Assembly (NCBI GenBank): GCA_963797185.1
Contig: CAWCON010000003.1
Coordinates: forward strand, 310,001-374,000
Length of the DNA stretch: 64,000 bases
DNA from: CAWCON01 sp963797185
GTDB lineage: Bacteria; Patescibacteriota; Saccharimonadia; Saccharimonadales; UBA4665
Direction: 5' to 3'
The number at the start of each line of letters is the position of its first letter. The first letter of the stretch is position 1. The notes beneath the pieces are model-generated. The model had not been told where the DNA came from, made no database searches, and saw only the letters and a list, made by a program, of their open reading frames with translations. Shown one piece after another: positions 33,571 to 43,404 of the stretch. Made by a program: the position numbers and the translations under genes.

Positions 33571-34411
33571 TAATTTTCAGCTTAATTTATGGACCGATTT
33601 TGTCAGTATGTGGGAGTACGATTTTATGCGCCATGCCTTTGAGGCTGGGACAGTAGTGGCTATCGTCGCTGGTATTGTCGGCTATTTCGTGGTTATTCGT
33701 CGTTTATCTTTCGCCGCTCATGCCTTGTCTCACGTTGGTTTTGCTGGTGCAGCCGGTGCTGTCCTGCTTGGGCTTAATCCCTTGGTTGGTTTATTAGCTT
33801 TTACTTCCGGTGGCGGTCTGAGTATGGCGGCACTTGGCAAACGAGCGGCTAGTCGTGATGTTCAGATCGGCACGGTGCTGGCTTTTATGCTTGGACTGGG
33901 CGTCTTATTTATTAACTTGTATAAAGGCTATGCTACTGAAGCCTACTCGATTCTTTTTGGGGAAATACTCGGTATCAGCGCCAGCGATGTGGTGGTTACG
34001 GCGATTGCTGGAGTGCTAATACTGATTGCGGTGGCGATCTTGTACCGTCGACTGGTATTTACATCACTTGATGAAGACGTGGCTGAAGCCAAAGGCGTTT
34101 CCATGCTTGGTATGAGCATCTGTTTTATGCTCCTGGTGGCGGTCGTTACCTCAATCGCCGTTCAAGTGGTCGGCGTTCTGTTAATTTTTGCTCTGATGGT
34201 GACACCAGCCGCTATCGCTCAACGGCTGTCACATCGGCCGTCACAGGGTATTGTCTGGTCGGTAGTGATTGCTTTGCTGGCAACATGGTTTGGTTTGTTT
34301 ATTGGTTTCTATTTGCCCTACCCGGTGAGCTTCTTTATCACCAGTGCAGTCTTTGTACTCTACGTAATTGTACGGTTGGTGCAAGGTCGCCAGGTCAAAA
34401 TTGCCCAATAG
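33560..34411 (+). CDS. znuB: Zinc ABC transporter permease
   Basis: About 283 residues with eight or more hydrophobic segments and family patterns 'FMRHAFEAGTVVAIVAGIVG', 'HALSHVGFAGAAGA', 'SILFGEILGIS' and 'LMVTPAAIAQRL', typical of ZnuB/TroC permeases. ATG 33560 (MSSNNFQ) is chosen within the end of the ATPase gene; the frame opens further upstream but that part is not family-like. It ends 3 bases before the opposing dipZ gene. Confidence 0.92.
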   Translation: MSSNNFQLNLWTDFVSMWEYDFMRHAFEAGTVVAIVAGIVGYFVVIRRLSFAAHALSHVGFAGAAGAVLLGLNPLVGLLAFTSGGGLSMAALGKRAASRDVQIGTVLAFMLGLGVLFINLYKGYATEAYSILFGEILGISASDVVVTAIAGVLILIAVAILYRRLVFTSLDEDVAEAKGVSMLGMSICFMLLVAVVTSIAVQVVGVLLIFALMVTPAAIAQRLSHRPSQGIVWSVVIALLATWFGLFIGFYLPYPVSFFITSAVFVLYVIVRLVQGRQVKIAQ

Positions 34412-34414
34412 TCT

Positions 34415-36133
34415 TTAGCTGCCAAAGGTAAATGTGTACAATGATATGCCTTTTGGTACGGTAAGCGTCACGACGGTTGATCCAAACTGTTTGAGTGAAA
34501 CAATATGATAAAGGCCTGGCGTTGAAATAGTAATACTGCCGTTTGGAGCATCACTGGCGTACTGCCCGGCGTTCGCGCTTGGTAGCCCGACATTCATGGT
34601 CAGCGGCTGGTTATTGGTGCTGCCGGCTACCACATAGACATCTTTCGCTTCCACGCGGAAGGTTAATTGATCATTATTGGTAGTACTGGTAATACTCTGA
34701 GCTGCAACTTGCCAACTGCCGTTCAGTGTCCAGAAATTTTGAGGCAATTGGCTAGGTGGGACTGGACTGAAATTTAGCAGACCATTGTTGAGTTCGGGAG
34801 TGCCATAAAAATTCATTGCGCGGTTAGTGCCAAAATAGGTTTCGTCAGTTTGGGACGATGAGATCGGGACGACACTCGTAGGCGTTTGGAGTGGAGCGTG
34901 GATACCAAGTAACTGTTGTATGGCTTCCTCGGTTATATTGTAGTTTCCCTCACCCAAACTGATGTAGCGGATATTGCCGGACTTATCGATCAGATAATCG
35001 GCTGGCCACGAATCATTTTCAAAGGCATTCCATGTCTCATAATTATTATCAAGTGCTACCGGATACGTAATGCCATCAGCTTTGACGAAATTGGCGACGT
35101 TGCTCGGATTATGTTCAAAAGCAAATTCTGGAGTGTGAACACCGATTACCACCAGGCCTTTGCCAGCATAAGCTTGATACCACTTTTCAACATACGGTAG
35201 CGCTCGGTTACAGTTGACACAGGAATACGTCCAGAAATCGACCAAGACTACTTTGCCCCGTAACTGCGATAGTTGCAGTGGCGGGCTGTTGATCCAATTA
35301 GTTAAACCAACGAGCGCCGGCGCGGGGGTTGGTTGAACATTGAGGACACCGGTTTTGGCTTGATTAACCGAAGATTTTTTGATGGCGGGAGCGATTGATT
35401 TGTGTTGTTCTGATAGCAATAGTTGCTCAATTTTTGTTTCGTCAAAGGGCAAATGATTCGCCACCCAAGTTTCAATTTTTATTTCCTGACCGCTAATGAT
35501 CACCACACCAATAATGACAAATAAGATACCAATCAGTCTTCGAAACAGACTGTGGGTATCAACTGCCCAGCGGAACTTGCCGACAAAACGTTTTCCAAGC
35601 AGTGAAACCAGCAGCAGTGCCACTACTAATGAGAGGCTATAAACGACTAAGTAGATAAGACCACTTAAAAAATCTCGCGGCAGTACCGATGCCAGGATAA
35701 AGGCATAGGTTGGACTGCAACTTGAGAAAACGGGTCCTAAGGCCAGTCCAATCAGAACCGGACCAGCATACTTGCTCTTATTCTTTTCACCTCTGCCCAG
35801 CAGTCTTTGCGATGCCGCTTGGAAGTTGAGTCGAATGACTAATTTTTCCCACAGCTCCGGAAAAACACTTACTAAGCCAAGCGCAATAATGAGTCCCCCA
35901 GCGGCATAATTGAGCACATTGGGCGAGAGATTAATCAGAACAGTGCTGACTTTCAGCAGCAGTGTGAAGCCAATCAGTGAACTAGCCAATGAAATAGCAA
36001 TAATATACGGACGGCTTTTTTCTTGTTCTTTGCTGCCGATTGAGCCGCCAATAATTACCGGCAGAAGTGGCAGGACACACGGAGCTAGAATCGTCAGGAA
36101 ACCCGCAACAATACTTATCAGCAGGAGCAGCAT
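34415..36133 (-). CDS. dipZ: DipZ: CcdA-type membrane domain fused to extracytoplasmic thioredoxin
   Basis: 572 residues in three parts. The CcdA/DsbD membrane domain (about 1-225) has the conserved cysteines Cys19 (LAPCVLP) and Cys139 (SSCSPTY). A TlpA-like thioredoxin domain (about 265-420) has the active site Cys305-Val-Asn-Cys308 in FWTYSCVNCNR. The C-terminal beta domain (about 430-572) is the carbohydrate-binding-like module of mycobacterial DipZ. It moves electrons from cytoplasmic thioredoxin to disulfides outside the membrane, so it would maintain or isomerise disulfides in exported proteins, such as the cysteine-containing surface proteins in this window. Confidence 0.9.
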   Translation of the reverse strand: MLLLLISIVAGFLTILAPCVLPLLPVIIGGSIGSKEQEKSRPYIIAISLASSLIGFTLLLKVSTVLINLSPNVLNYAAGGLIIALGLVSVFPELWEKLVIRLNFQAASQRLLGRGEKNKSKYAGPVLIGLALGPVFSSCSPTYAFILASVLPRDFLSGLIYLVVYSLSLVVALLLVSLLGKRFVGKFRWAVDTHSLFRRLIGILFVIIGVVIISGQEIKIETWVANHLPFDETKIEQLLLSEQHKSIAPAIKKSSVNQAKTGVLNVQPTPAPALVGLTNWINSPPLQLSQLRGKVVLVDFWTYSCVNCNRALPYVEKWYQAYAGKGLVVIGVHTPEFAFEHNPSNVANFVKADGITYPVALDNNYETWNAFENDSWPADYLIDKSGNIRYISLGEGNYNITEEAIQQLLGIHAPLQTPTSVVPISSSQTDETYFGTNRAMNFYGTPELNNGLLNFSPVPPSQLPQNFWTLNGSWQVAAQSITSTTNNDQLTFRVEAKDVYVVAGSTNNQPLTMNVGLPSANAGQYASDAPNGSITISTPGLYHIVSLKQFGSTVVTLTVPKGISLYTFTFGS

Positions 36134-36140
36134 ATGCTAA

Positions 36141-36773
36141 TTATACGGAGCTAATCTGAAGATTAACCGAAGGTGGTGGCGGGAGAGACGAAAGCTGTTC
36201 AAAGTTATCAACATTTTCAAGCAACGCATATGGCAAATACCTGGCTTTATCGTTAGTGGATAGTGCTAAAGCCTCAGTGAGGGTTAATAACTTCAAGCTA
36301 ATTCGTTCGCCGCCGTCAAGGTTTTGTTTTTCCTCGCTTATAACGTCGGTTGCCAGAAACAAATAGACAAACCAATCAATTTCATGAAACGGCTGACTGA
36401 TTTGTAGCAACTTCCAGGTATGGAACGAAAGACCAGTTTCAGATTTTATCTCACGTTGAGCGCAGTCAAGTTCGCTGTCGGTAGCAATGTCATTGCGACC
36501 ACCAGGTAGATCAAAATATACCGAACTGCCTGGCTGCTCTTCTTCTAACACGATAAGTTTACCGTCTTTAATAGCTAGTACTTTGATAGTGTCGAACCGT
36601 TTGATCATCTCAAAAGTTTTATGGGTTCCGTCATATAGCTCTTGCTGCCATTGATAGGTGTTATACATGACGCCGTGGTATACCAGTTTGGCCTCTGCCG
36701 GAATAATCGATGCATGGGGAGGCAACAATGTTCTCATAGTAGATCTCGTCTCAACGGATTTCCGAGGCAACAT
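36141..36773 (-). CDS. Nudix hydrolase with divergent Nudix box
   Basis: The central region has the Nudix fold: 'VLAIKDGKLIVLEEEQPG', 'YFDLPGGRND' and the box 'CAQREIKSETGLSF'. Against GX5EX7REUXEEXGU, the first Glu of the EE pair is Ser and the upstream spacing differs by one residue, so activity is uncertain; the REx and terminal ETGL are kept. Substrate unknown (nucleotide sugars or ADP-ribose are common). ATG 36773 lies 12 bases after TATAAT (36791-36786); ATG 36737 is an alternative. It precedes dipZ by 7 bases and is probably co-transcribed. Confidence 0.8.
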   Translation of the reverse strand: MLPRKSVETRSTMRTLLPPHASIIPAEAKLVYHGVMYNTYQWQQELYDGTHKTFEMIKRFDTIKVLAIKDGKLIVLEEEQPGSSVYFDLPGGRNDIATDSELDCAQREIKSETGLSFHTWKLLQISQPFHEIDWFVYLFLATDVISEEKQNLDGGERISLKLLTLTEALALSTNDKARYLPYALLENVDNFEQLSSLPPPPSVNLQISSV

Positions 36774-36797
36774 AGCATAGTTGTCATTATACGCGAC

Positions 36798-37799
36798 TTA
36801 CGATCGCGGCAGATACTTCTTATAGTAGTAGAAGCCAGGTGGCAAACCGATTAACAAATTAATGATCCGATAGACTGCCGTTACTGAAACGGCCAGCGCA
36901 AATGGTATACCCATACTGACTAATGTTCCGGCCATACCCAGTTCGTAGACGCCGAAACTAAATAAACTGCCTCCAATCACGCTGGCAACGTTGGCAAATA
37001 CGTACGCTAAGATAGCAATGCCGGGATTAATAGTATGATGAAAGGCGATAAATGCCAGATAGAGCGTGGCAATTTCAATCGTTATGTAGACAATTGACCA
37101 GCCATATGGAATCATGAGGCGACGTTTTTTGCCTCGTAGCTGGTGATAGCCGACATAAAACTCATCAATCAGACGAGTGATTGGTTCCGATTTCAGGTTA
37201 GGAAATAAGTATCGTACTTTCTGGATCAACCACTTGGTGGTTTGCCGAACCGATTTCTCGCGGTTGAGGAAAATAATGATCGTTCCAGCCAAAACTGTAA
37301 TAAAGATTACCGAAATAATAGCTACATGGATAATGGCGTGGTTGGGGTGATGGCTAAGTAGTACCAGCAATAGAACACCGACAGGTAGGGCGGTTAAAAC
37401 AGCTAACGAGCTGAATGCATAGCGCATGAATTGCGTGAGGATTCCTTCGCCGCGAGGAACGTCAGGAGACAGAACTTGCGATAAATAACCAGCTCCTCCA
37501 ATTCCGACTGAGGGCATAATATAATTGACGAAATTCGCCGCCAGAGCACCTTGAAAGAGCCGCCTGGTTGATAACTGATAGCCAAAGATTCTTAACACTG
37601 ATCGGTAACAGCGGGCATTGGTATAGTAACTAGTCAGTTGGACTGCAATAACTGCTAAGAAAAGATACCACCGTACCTGCTTTAATAACCCAAAAACGTT
37701 ATGAAACTGTTTGGCATTGAGAGCAATCAGGATACCAAGTCCAAGCAGTTCAATAACGAGCAGTATATGTCGTATTTTTACATTTTTTCGTTTCGCCAC
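36798..37799 (-). CDS. Flippase-like membrane protein (LPG synthase TM / UPF0104 family)
   Basis: About 333 residues, eight or nine membrane helices, with the family patterns 'YYTNARCYRSVLRIFG', 'FVNYIMPSVGIGGAGYL' and 'SFGVYELGMAGTLVSMG'. The family covers the membrane half of lysylphosphatidylglycerol synthase and AglD-type proteins, thought to move or accept lipid-linked sugars. GTG 37799 is preferred over a start at 37841, because TATAAT (37811-37806) ends exactly 6 bases before it; starting at 37841 would place the promoter inside the gene. Confidence 0.85.
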   Translation of the reverse strand: MAKRKNVKIRHILLVIELLGLGILIALNAKQFHNVFGLLKQVRWYLFLAVIAVQLTSYYTNARCYRSVLRIFGYQLSTRRLFQGALAANFVNYIMPSVGIGGAGYLSQVLSPDVPRGEGILTQFMRYAFSSLAVLTALPVGVLLLVLLSHHPNHAIIHVAIISVIFITVLAGTIIIFLNREKSVRQTTKWLIQKVRYLFPNLKSEPITRLIDEFYVGYHQLRGKKRRLMIPYGWSIVYITIEIATLYLAFIAFHHTINPGIAILAYVFANVASVIGGSLFSFGVYELGMAGTLVSMGIPFALAVSVTAVYRIINLLIGLPPGFYYYKKYLPRS

Positions 37800-37847
37800 A
37801 GCCCTATTATAACCACTATAGGGTACAGTATCTGTGAGCAATGTTTA

Positions 37848-38975
37848 TTAAAAGAATAACCATTCTTCGTTTTGTTCTGCTCCACGATTTTTTATGCGAA
37901 TGCCTGGCTCTTCTGTCACCTGACCGATTGGCTCAAGCGCGATGCCTTTTCTTAGACCCTCTGCCATAACTTTGGCTGGTTCTGGAGTAGTAAGTATCAT
38001 AGCAGGACCCATATGCCATTTGCCATATGATTTTCGATCAGAAAACTGTCGTAGTTTTTGGACGTGCAACATAATAGCCGGAGGATCAAGTGGTCTGTCG
38101 ATTGTCACCCCTAAACCAGATGGCTCTAGCATGCGAGCTAATTTACTTGGTTGTCCACCGCCGGTTATGTGCGCGACTCCGGTTAGCTTGGCTTTCGGCT
38201 CTTTTTCAATATCGAATCCGCCGGTTAGCTCTGACACAAAGCCGGCATAGATGGTTGATGGTTGCTGAACCAATCTGCCCAGTGAGAGTGTGCCGAGTTC
38301 ATGAGCAACCTGATGATGCCAATCTTCACCATAGTGTTCTAACATGGCCTTTCGAACGTCGGTAATACCGTTTGAGCGGAAACCGGACTCCGGCAGTCCA
38401 ATCAGCGTATCGCCTGGCTTGATTTGGTGTCCGGTCAGCAGTCGATCTTTATGGGCTGCCCAGAAGACTGCCCCGCCCCAGTTATAGTTGAAGTCTCCGT
38501 AACCATCGATGCGGGCGCCAAGCTCAGCTACCTCGCCGTTAATAACTACTACTCTTGCAGCCGCAGCCGCTCCCACCATACCGACACATAGTTCTCTAAT
38601 GCCGCTTCTCACTAATTCTGTGTCGTCGAGTTGTTTGACGTCTAAAATTGAGCCAACTGCGAGTGGTTCGGCTCCACGGACCACCGCATCGTCGCACACC
38701 ATAGCCAATAGATCGTATCCTGAACCACTATGATCATTCAGTCGCTCCGCGACTTCTACTTTCGTGCCAATACCATCAAATCCAATATTAAAGAAAAGGT
38801 TTCTAATATCTTTGTCTAAGACTACACCGGGAATGGCACGAAAACCTGAGAACGATTCATGCATTTCAACAACATAGCCTGGCCGATTGTCGTAGGTCAA
38901 CTTTGATGCTTCGTAAAACATCCTTGACGTATCATCACCGAGCTCAATATTGACGTCTTGAATTTGCTCAATCAT
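37848..38975 (-). CDS. purM: AIR synthase (PurM-like)
   Basis: Phosphoribosylformylglycinamidine cyclo-ligase family, step 5 of purine synthesis. Visible family patterns: 'FNIGFDGIGTKVEVAE', 'YDLLAMVCDDAVVRGAEPL', 'INGEVAELGARIDGYGDFN', 'GLPESGFRSNGITDVRK' and 'GVAHITGGGQPSKLARML'. At 375 residues it is close to the normal length. It is the last gene of the purine operon; its ATG overlaps the stop of purQ as TAATG. It is somewhat diverged from standard PurM, so a PurM-related paralogue is possible, but the context is persuasive. Confidence 0.85.
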   Translation of the reverse strand: MIEQIQDVNIELGDDTSRMFYEASKLTYDNRPGYVVEMHESFSGFRAIPGVVLDKDIRNLFFNIGFDGIGTKVEVAERLNDHSGSGYDLLAMVCDDAVVRGAEPLAVGSILDVKQLDDTELVRSGIRELCVGMVGAAAAARVVVINGEVAELGARIDGYGDFNYNWGGAVFWAAHKDRLLTGHQIKPGDTLIGLPESGFRSNGITDVRKAMLEHYGEDWHHQVAHELGTLSLGRLVQQPSTIYAGFVSELTGGFDIEKEPKAKLTGVAHITGGGQPSKLARMLEPSGLGVTIDRPLDPPAIMLHVQKLRQFSDRKSYGKWHMGPAMILTTPEPAKVMAEGLRKGIALEPIGQVTEEPGIRIKNRGAEQNEEWLFF

Positions 38976-39757
38976 TACAACTCCTTAGCGTAGTTAACAA
39001 TATTATTAAAAATTACATTAGCAGCTCGCCGAGCGACTTCTGTTTTGGCACGGTGCGGATGGAAGGCGGCTACTGAACGTTCCGGGTGGGGCATGAGTCC
39101 TAGTATTGTCCCACTGGGATCACAAATGCCGGCAATATTATCGAGTGATCCGTTTGGATTATCGGGATAGCTCGTTACCTCGTCACCCTCAGGGCTCGCA
39201 TACCGAAATACAACCTGCTGGTTAGTGATCAGTTGTCGGAGTGCGCTATTGCCGCCAATAAATTGTCCTTCGCCGTGAGCGACCTGCATTGGAATCGGCC
39301 TGTCTTCAAAGTCACCGGGTTGAGCAAATTTACAGACTGATTTGCCAACTGCGAGATCAATCCAACGACACTCAAAGCGGCCGACTTGATTTTCGGCCAA
39401 AGTGAAGCTTTGCTTACCAAGTTGGCGATCAGGCAATAAACCGGTCCGAAGCAATACTTGAAAACCATTACAGGGGGCAATTATTGGTTTCTGCTTGTCA
39501 ACAAACTGCTGCAGTTGATCAGACATATATGAAGTCAACTCAGTGGCAAGTATCTTGCCCGATACAATATCATCGCCATATGAGAAACCGCCAGGAATAG
39601 CTAAGATGCCGTAATCATTGAGGTGTCGATCGCCGCTCCTGAGCTGATTAATATGAACTAATTCTGGTGCCGCTCCGGCAACGGTGAAGGCATGCATCAT
39701 TTCGGCATCGCAATTGATGCCATCGGTTTTTAAGACACAGGCTTCTGGCTTAATCAT
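38975..39757 (-). CDS. purQ: FGAM synthase glutaminase subunit
   Basis: Class I glutamine amidotransferase that supplies ammonia to PurL. The nucleophile is Cys96 in APCNGFQ, and the His-Glu pair is in LGLMPHPERS near the C-terminus. VLKTDGINCDAE at the start and 'GILAIPGGFSYGDDIVSG' are typical of PurQ. 260 residues. TAATG overlaps join it to purL upstream and purM downstream, so the three proteins should be made together. Confidence 0.93.
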   Translation of the reverse strand: MIKPEACVLKTDGINCDAEMMHAFTVAGAAPELVHINQLRSGDRHLNDYGILAIPGGFSYGDDIVSGKILATELTSYMSDQLQQFVDKQKPIIAPCNGFQVLLRTGLLPDRQLGKQSFTLAENQVGRFECRWIDLAVGKSVCKFAQPGDFEDRPIPMQVAHGEGQFIGGNSALRQLITNQQVVFRYASPEGDEVTSYPDNPNGSLDNIAGICDPSGTILGLMPHPERSVAAFHPHRAKTEVARRAANVIFNNIVNYAKEL

Positions 39758-42636
39758 TAGTTAAAGACTGCTTTCATGGGTGCCTCCCAGGCATCTTTTA
39801 ATTCATCGAGCTTAGCACTGAAAATAACTGATCCTCCCGAAGCAACATCTCGATGTTGAACCGTAATACTGGGTTGCTCGGTAGTTTTACCAAGCCGGCG
39901 ATATGATACGTTACTAAACAACTCTTCAGCCGTTTGCATATTTTCAACCTCAACTACGAAACAGCCAGCCGTTTCATTAAATAGAAACTTGTCCATTCGT
40001 CTCATTGATACATCACTTGGCTCAATGTAGGCACCGCAATCGCCGCCGAAACACATTTCAGTTATCGCAGTAATAACGCCGCCTTCACTTACATCGTGAC
40101 AGGCTAGTACCTTACCGCTGGCGATAGCGCTCTGGACTGATCCAAAGACTTGATTGAGCGTGTCACGATTGACGATTGGCGGTTGGTTACTGGTAGCCTT
40201 TACCGTCTCATAGTAGGCCGAACCGGCCATACCATGACTGATGTCGCCAACAAGAATCAGTGTTGAGCCAGGTTGTTTAATATCGGTGGTCATTGTTTTC
40301 TCAACATCTTGAATACGACCGAAAATGGACATCGTATAGACTGGTGGGATGTTGATAACTTCATCACCGTGGCGGTAGGTTGACGATAAACTATCTTTTC
40401 CGGAGATAACCGGCAATCCGAGCAGATTCATCATGTCAACAGCGGCATCGACCGAGCTGTCGATTGAGCCCATAGCGGCTTCGTCAGGAAACGGCCAAAC
40501 ATAATTGCCGACTCCGCAAGCTTCCGTAATATCTCCGCCTGCAGAAATATAATTAGCAGACGCTTCGGTAATGGCCCACACGGTTCCTTCATAAGGATCA
40601 ATTCGATTGAGTGTCGGGTTCATCCCGTGTGACTGGACGATACCGTATGGCTTATTAAGTATCGGACGAATAACCAGCGCGTCGTTCGGACCGTGCTGAG
40701 TTATACCGCCAAATGGCGGTATAATGTTGTCGCCGCCAACTCCAATATCATATTGTCTGGTAATTGGCTCTTTTGAACAGACATTGCCGTGCGCCAATAC
40801 CGCCTTTAATCGGTCAATCCATTCTTGCTCATTTTTTGGCATCAACGGCCTTGTCTCGGCAACGAATTCTCTTTGCCAAAAGGCAGGCATGCTACGCTGC
40901 GGCAATCCTTCTATTAAGAATTGATAATCAAGGCTAACAAGATTGGCGTCTTCGTAGTCTACGGTCAGATTGTGGCTACCATCAAATTCACCAAGTATAG
41001 TTGATTCAACGTTATACTTTTGGCAGACAGCCGTAAACTCTTCTAACTTGTCGGGTGGGATGGCAGCAACCATACGTTCCTGTGACTCGCTCAGCCAGAT
41101 TTCCCATGGGGCTAGTCCAGGATACTTGAGTGGTGCTTTGCTAATATCGACATGCACACCAATACCCTCACCCATTTCGCCGATAGCAGAGCAAAAACCG
41201 GCCGCTCCGCAGTCAGTTAAGGCTCGAATACAATCGAGGTCTCTGGCTTCTAAAAGAGCATCAAACATCCGCTTCTCCTCGATAGCATTGCCAATTTGGA
41301 CGGCGCTGGAATGCTCGTTGACGGTAGTAGCGGTCATTTCTCCAGAGGAGAAGGTTGCTCCATGCACGCCGTCTCGGCCGGTTCGACCACCAACCGTCAC
41401 TATGAGGTCGCCTGTTTGCGGGCTACCCTTCTTGGCCCGTGATTCGGGCAGTATGCCATAAGCCCCGACCATAACCGTTGGTTTGGCCCGAAAATCAAAG
41501 TCATAATGCACCGAACCGTTAGCGGTTGGGATACCCATACGATTTCCATAATCACGCACTCCCCGGATGACTTGTTGTTGCAGATAACGGGGATGCAATG
41601 TACCGGCCGGCAATAGATTGCTATTCGTATCAGCTGATGCAAAGCCGAACATGTCGGTCGAGATGATGACTTTAGCTCCCTGTCCTGTCCCGGCAATGTC
41701 ACGGAAAACACCTCCACTTCCGGTCATGGCGCCACCATATGGCTCAAGAGCGGAAGGGCTATTGTGGGTTTCTACTTTGCCGCAAATAGCCATATTGTCG
41801 TAAAAGCGCATGACTCCCGAGTTGTCTTCAAAAGCCGATACTACTAATTTTTCAAAATTTGCTTGCGCTGTAGCGGCGGTGACAATTCGTTTCATGAGGG
41901 GTAATTTCTCAATATAGCTACCATCCTCTTGTCTAAGCATAACCTTAGCTTTAAAAGTGGGATGTCCACAATGCTCACTCCAGCGAGCTGCCAATGTTTC
42001 TATTTCGCCATCAGTCGGCTCTCGGTTAAGAGACTTAAAGTATCTTTGGGCCGTCTCCATTGCCTCTGTGTTCAGAAATAGTTTCCTGCTTTTGGATAGC
42101 TCTACCAATTCGGTCGTGGATGCCTCGGTAATTGGGATGGTTGTAATTGGCCCAACGCGGCCTTCAAACGTCAGTGAAGAGGGTTTCTCGGTAACGATAC
42201 GCTCTACCTCCTTGTTCATAAGTAAACGGCCGACGATATGTTCGATATGTGCTGACTTTATATCACGTCCGAAAAAAGCATACTCGGTTGACGAATCAGC
42301 GGCATCAAGATGTATACCAAGGTCTGAAGCAGCCTTCACGATTGAAGCTGATTCTGGATTCATGACACCCGGCCTATAAGCGGTTTCGATGACATGAGAG
42401 GCTGTTGCGGGAGCTATTGGGGCATTGACTGTGTAGCGTTGGTTAATGGGATCGGAGAAAAGTTCCTTTGCTAAGATCTGGGCTTCGGCTTCACTGGCTC
42501 CCTGAACGCGGTACACACGAGCAGTTCTCACAGCCTCGATACCGTCTAGTCCGATAGTTCGTTCAATCTCCTGCTGTACATTTTCACCAGCTGGGTCAGT
42601 ATTATGATTAGATGCTACGCGTATCTCTTGAATCAT
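39757..42636 (-). CDS. purL: FGAM synthase, PurL with N-terminal PurS-like region (959 aa)
   Basis: Converts FGAR to FGAM (step 4). Residues 1-80 (MIQEIRVASNH..., 'GIEAVRTARVYRV') look like a fused PurS domain; the rest is the double AIRS/AIRS_C layout: 'LAARWSEHCGHPTFKAKV', 'METHNSPSALEPYGGAMTGS' with the usual HNSPS, 'NGSVHYDFDF', 'LTDCGAAGFCSAIGEMGEG', 'VISGKDSLSS' and 'CHDVSEGGVITAITEM'. It is longer than the small PurL of PurSQL systems and shorter than PurL with a fused glutaminase, consistent with a PurSL fusion plus separate PurQ. ATG 42636 overlaps purN as ATGA. Confidence 0.92.
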   Translation of the reverse strand: MIQEIRVASNHNTDPAGENVQQEIERTIGLDGIEAVRTARVYRVQGASEAEAQILAKELFSDPINQRYTVNAPIAPATASHVIETAYRPGVMNPESASIVKAASDLGIHLDAADSSTEYAFFGRDIKSAHIEHIVGRLLMNKEVERIVTEKPSSLTFEGRVGPITTIPITEASTTELVELSKSRKLFLNTEAMETAQRYFKSLNREPTDGEIETLAARWSEHCGHPTFKAKVMLRQEDGSYIEKLPLMKRIVTAATAQANFEKLVVSAFEDNSGVMRFYDNMAICGKVETHNSPSALEPYGGAMTGSGGVFRDIAGTGQGAKVIISTDMFGFASADTNSNLLPAGTLHPRYLQQQVIRGVRDYGNRMGIPTANGSVHYDFDFRAKPTVMVGAYGILPESRAKKGSPQTGDLIVTVGGRTGRDGVHGATFSSGEMTATTVNEHSSAVQIGNAIEEKRMFDALLEARDLDCIRALTDCGAAGFCSAIGEMGEGIGVHVDISKAPLKYPGLAPWEIWLSESQERMVAAIPPDKLEEFTAVCQKYNVESTILGEFDGSHNLTVDYEDANLVSLDYQFLIEGLPQRSMPAFWQREFVAETRPLMPKNEQEWIDRLKAVLAHGNVCSKEPITRQYDIGVGGDNIIPPFGGITQHGPNDALVIRPILNKPYGIVQSHGMNPTLNRIDPYEGTVWAITEASANYISAGGDITEACGVGNYVWPFPDEAAMGSIDSSVDAAVDMMNLLGLPVISGKDSLSSTYRHGDEVINIPPVYTMSIFGRIQDVEKTMTTDIKQPGSTLILVGDISHGMAGSAYYETVKATSNQPPIVNRDTLNQVFGSVQSAIASGKVLACHDVSEGGVITAITEMCFGGDCGAYIEPSDVSMRRMDKFLFNETAGCFVVEVENMQTAEELFSNVSYRRLGKTTEQPSITVQHRDVASGGSVIFSAKLDELKDAWEAPMKAVFN

Positions 42637-43334
42637 GAGGTTAATTGTTCCAGTGCTAGGTTGATCCATCCAGGAATTCGATCTTTTTCGACGCGCATTA
42701 CTTCTTGTCTTAGTATCTCGACGCTGCGTCCATCCTGCCACTCTGCTCGCATAGTATCGGTGATTGCCACCGGTTCGTGACCGATAACTGCCCCAACATC
42801 GTATGCTGGCAACCCATCTGCGTTGAGCTCAGTGTCCATCCAATGGAGGGTCGGACCGGAAAAGTTGCAATGATTCTTCATGATTACTTCTTGTACGCCT
42901 GCCCCGTGCTGGCCGGCTGTTATTGGAAGTGGTCCGGGATGTGCATTGGCGATTGGTATTTCGGCGAGTGTTTTGCCGATAACTCTCTTCATAAAACCAA
43001 GGCCAGCTATTAGGTCAACTTTGTAGCTCGTTGCTAACTCAAATATTCTATCGCTGGCTTCATAACTGATTGATTCAGTGCCAGGAACGCCATTCACCAT
43101 CTGTAGGGTACACTTCTCCTGGGTTCTATTTGAGACATGAAATATGTTAACACCGAGCCGGCGGGCCTTTTCCCAGACGAGAGCGTCGGGATTAGTCGGT
43201 CCGTTATTGCATATTACAAAGGCAATTGCTACGTTTGCTAGTTTGTCGGTTTCAATTGCTTTATGGACGGCTTCAAAAGTACTGCCTGCTCCTGAGGCTA
43301 AGACGCCGATCCTTCGTTCCGATTTCTCTGGCAC
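42633..43334 (-). CDS. purN: GAR formyltransferase-like protein (PurN)
   Basis: Transfers a formyl group to GAR (step 3). The Asn-His-Asp triad of the family can be seen as Asn130 and His132 in IANAHPGPLP and Asp179 in AYDVGAVIG. The N-terminus (RIGVLASGAGSTFEAV) matches the family. The loop after HPGPLP (ITAGQHGAGVQE) and a long insertion around residue 80 are unusual, so this is a divergent PurN. The start is GTG 43334 with a GAGGG Shine-Dalgarno; a promoter lies at 43358-43385. It is the first gene of the tightly coupled purN-L-Q-M set. Confidence 0.88.
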   Translation of the reverse strand: MPEKSERRIGVLASGAGSTFEAVHKAIETDKLANVAIAFVICNNGPTNPDALVWEKARRLGVNIFHVSNRTQEKCTLQMVNGVPGTESISYEASDRIFELATSYKVDLIAGLGFMKRVIGKTLAEIPIANAHPGPLPITAGQHGAGVQEVIMKNHCNFSGPTLHWMDTELNADGLPAYDVGAVIGHEPVAITDTMRAEWQDGRSVEILRQEVMRVEKDRIPGWINLALEQLTS

Positions 43335-43357
43335 TGATATCCCTCTTACTATTTTTG

Positions 43358-43385
43358 ATTATAAACAGCTAGTCGACAATACCAA
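43358..43385 (-). promoter_or_regulatory. Probable promoter of purNLQM
   Basis: Minus strand TTGGTA (43385-43380), 16 bases, TATAAT (43363-43358), in the 70-base gap between guaA and purN. The leader would be about 20 bases and includes the GAGGG Shine-Dalgarno. guaA read-through is also possible. Confidence 0.5.
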
Positions 43386-43404
43386 AGCATGAGCGCTGTA
43401 AGTA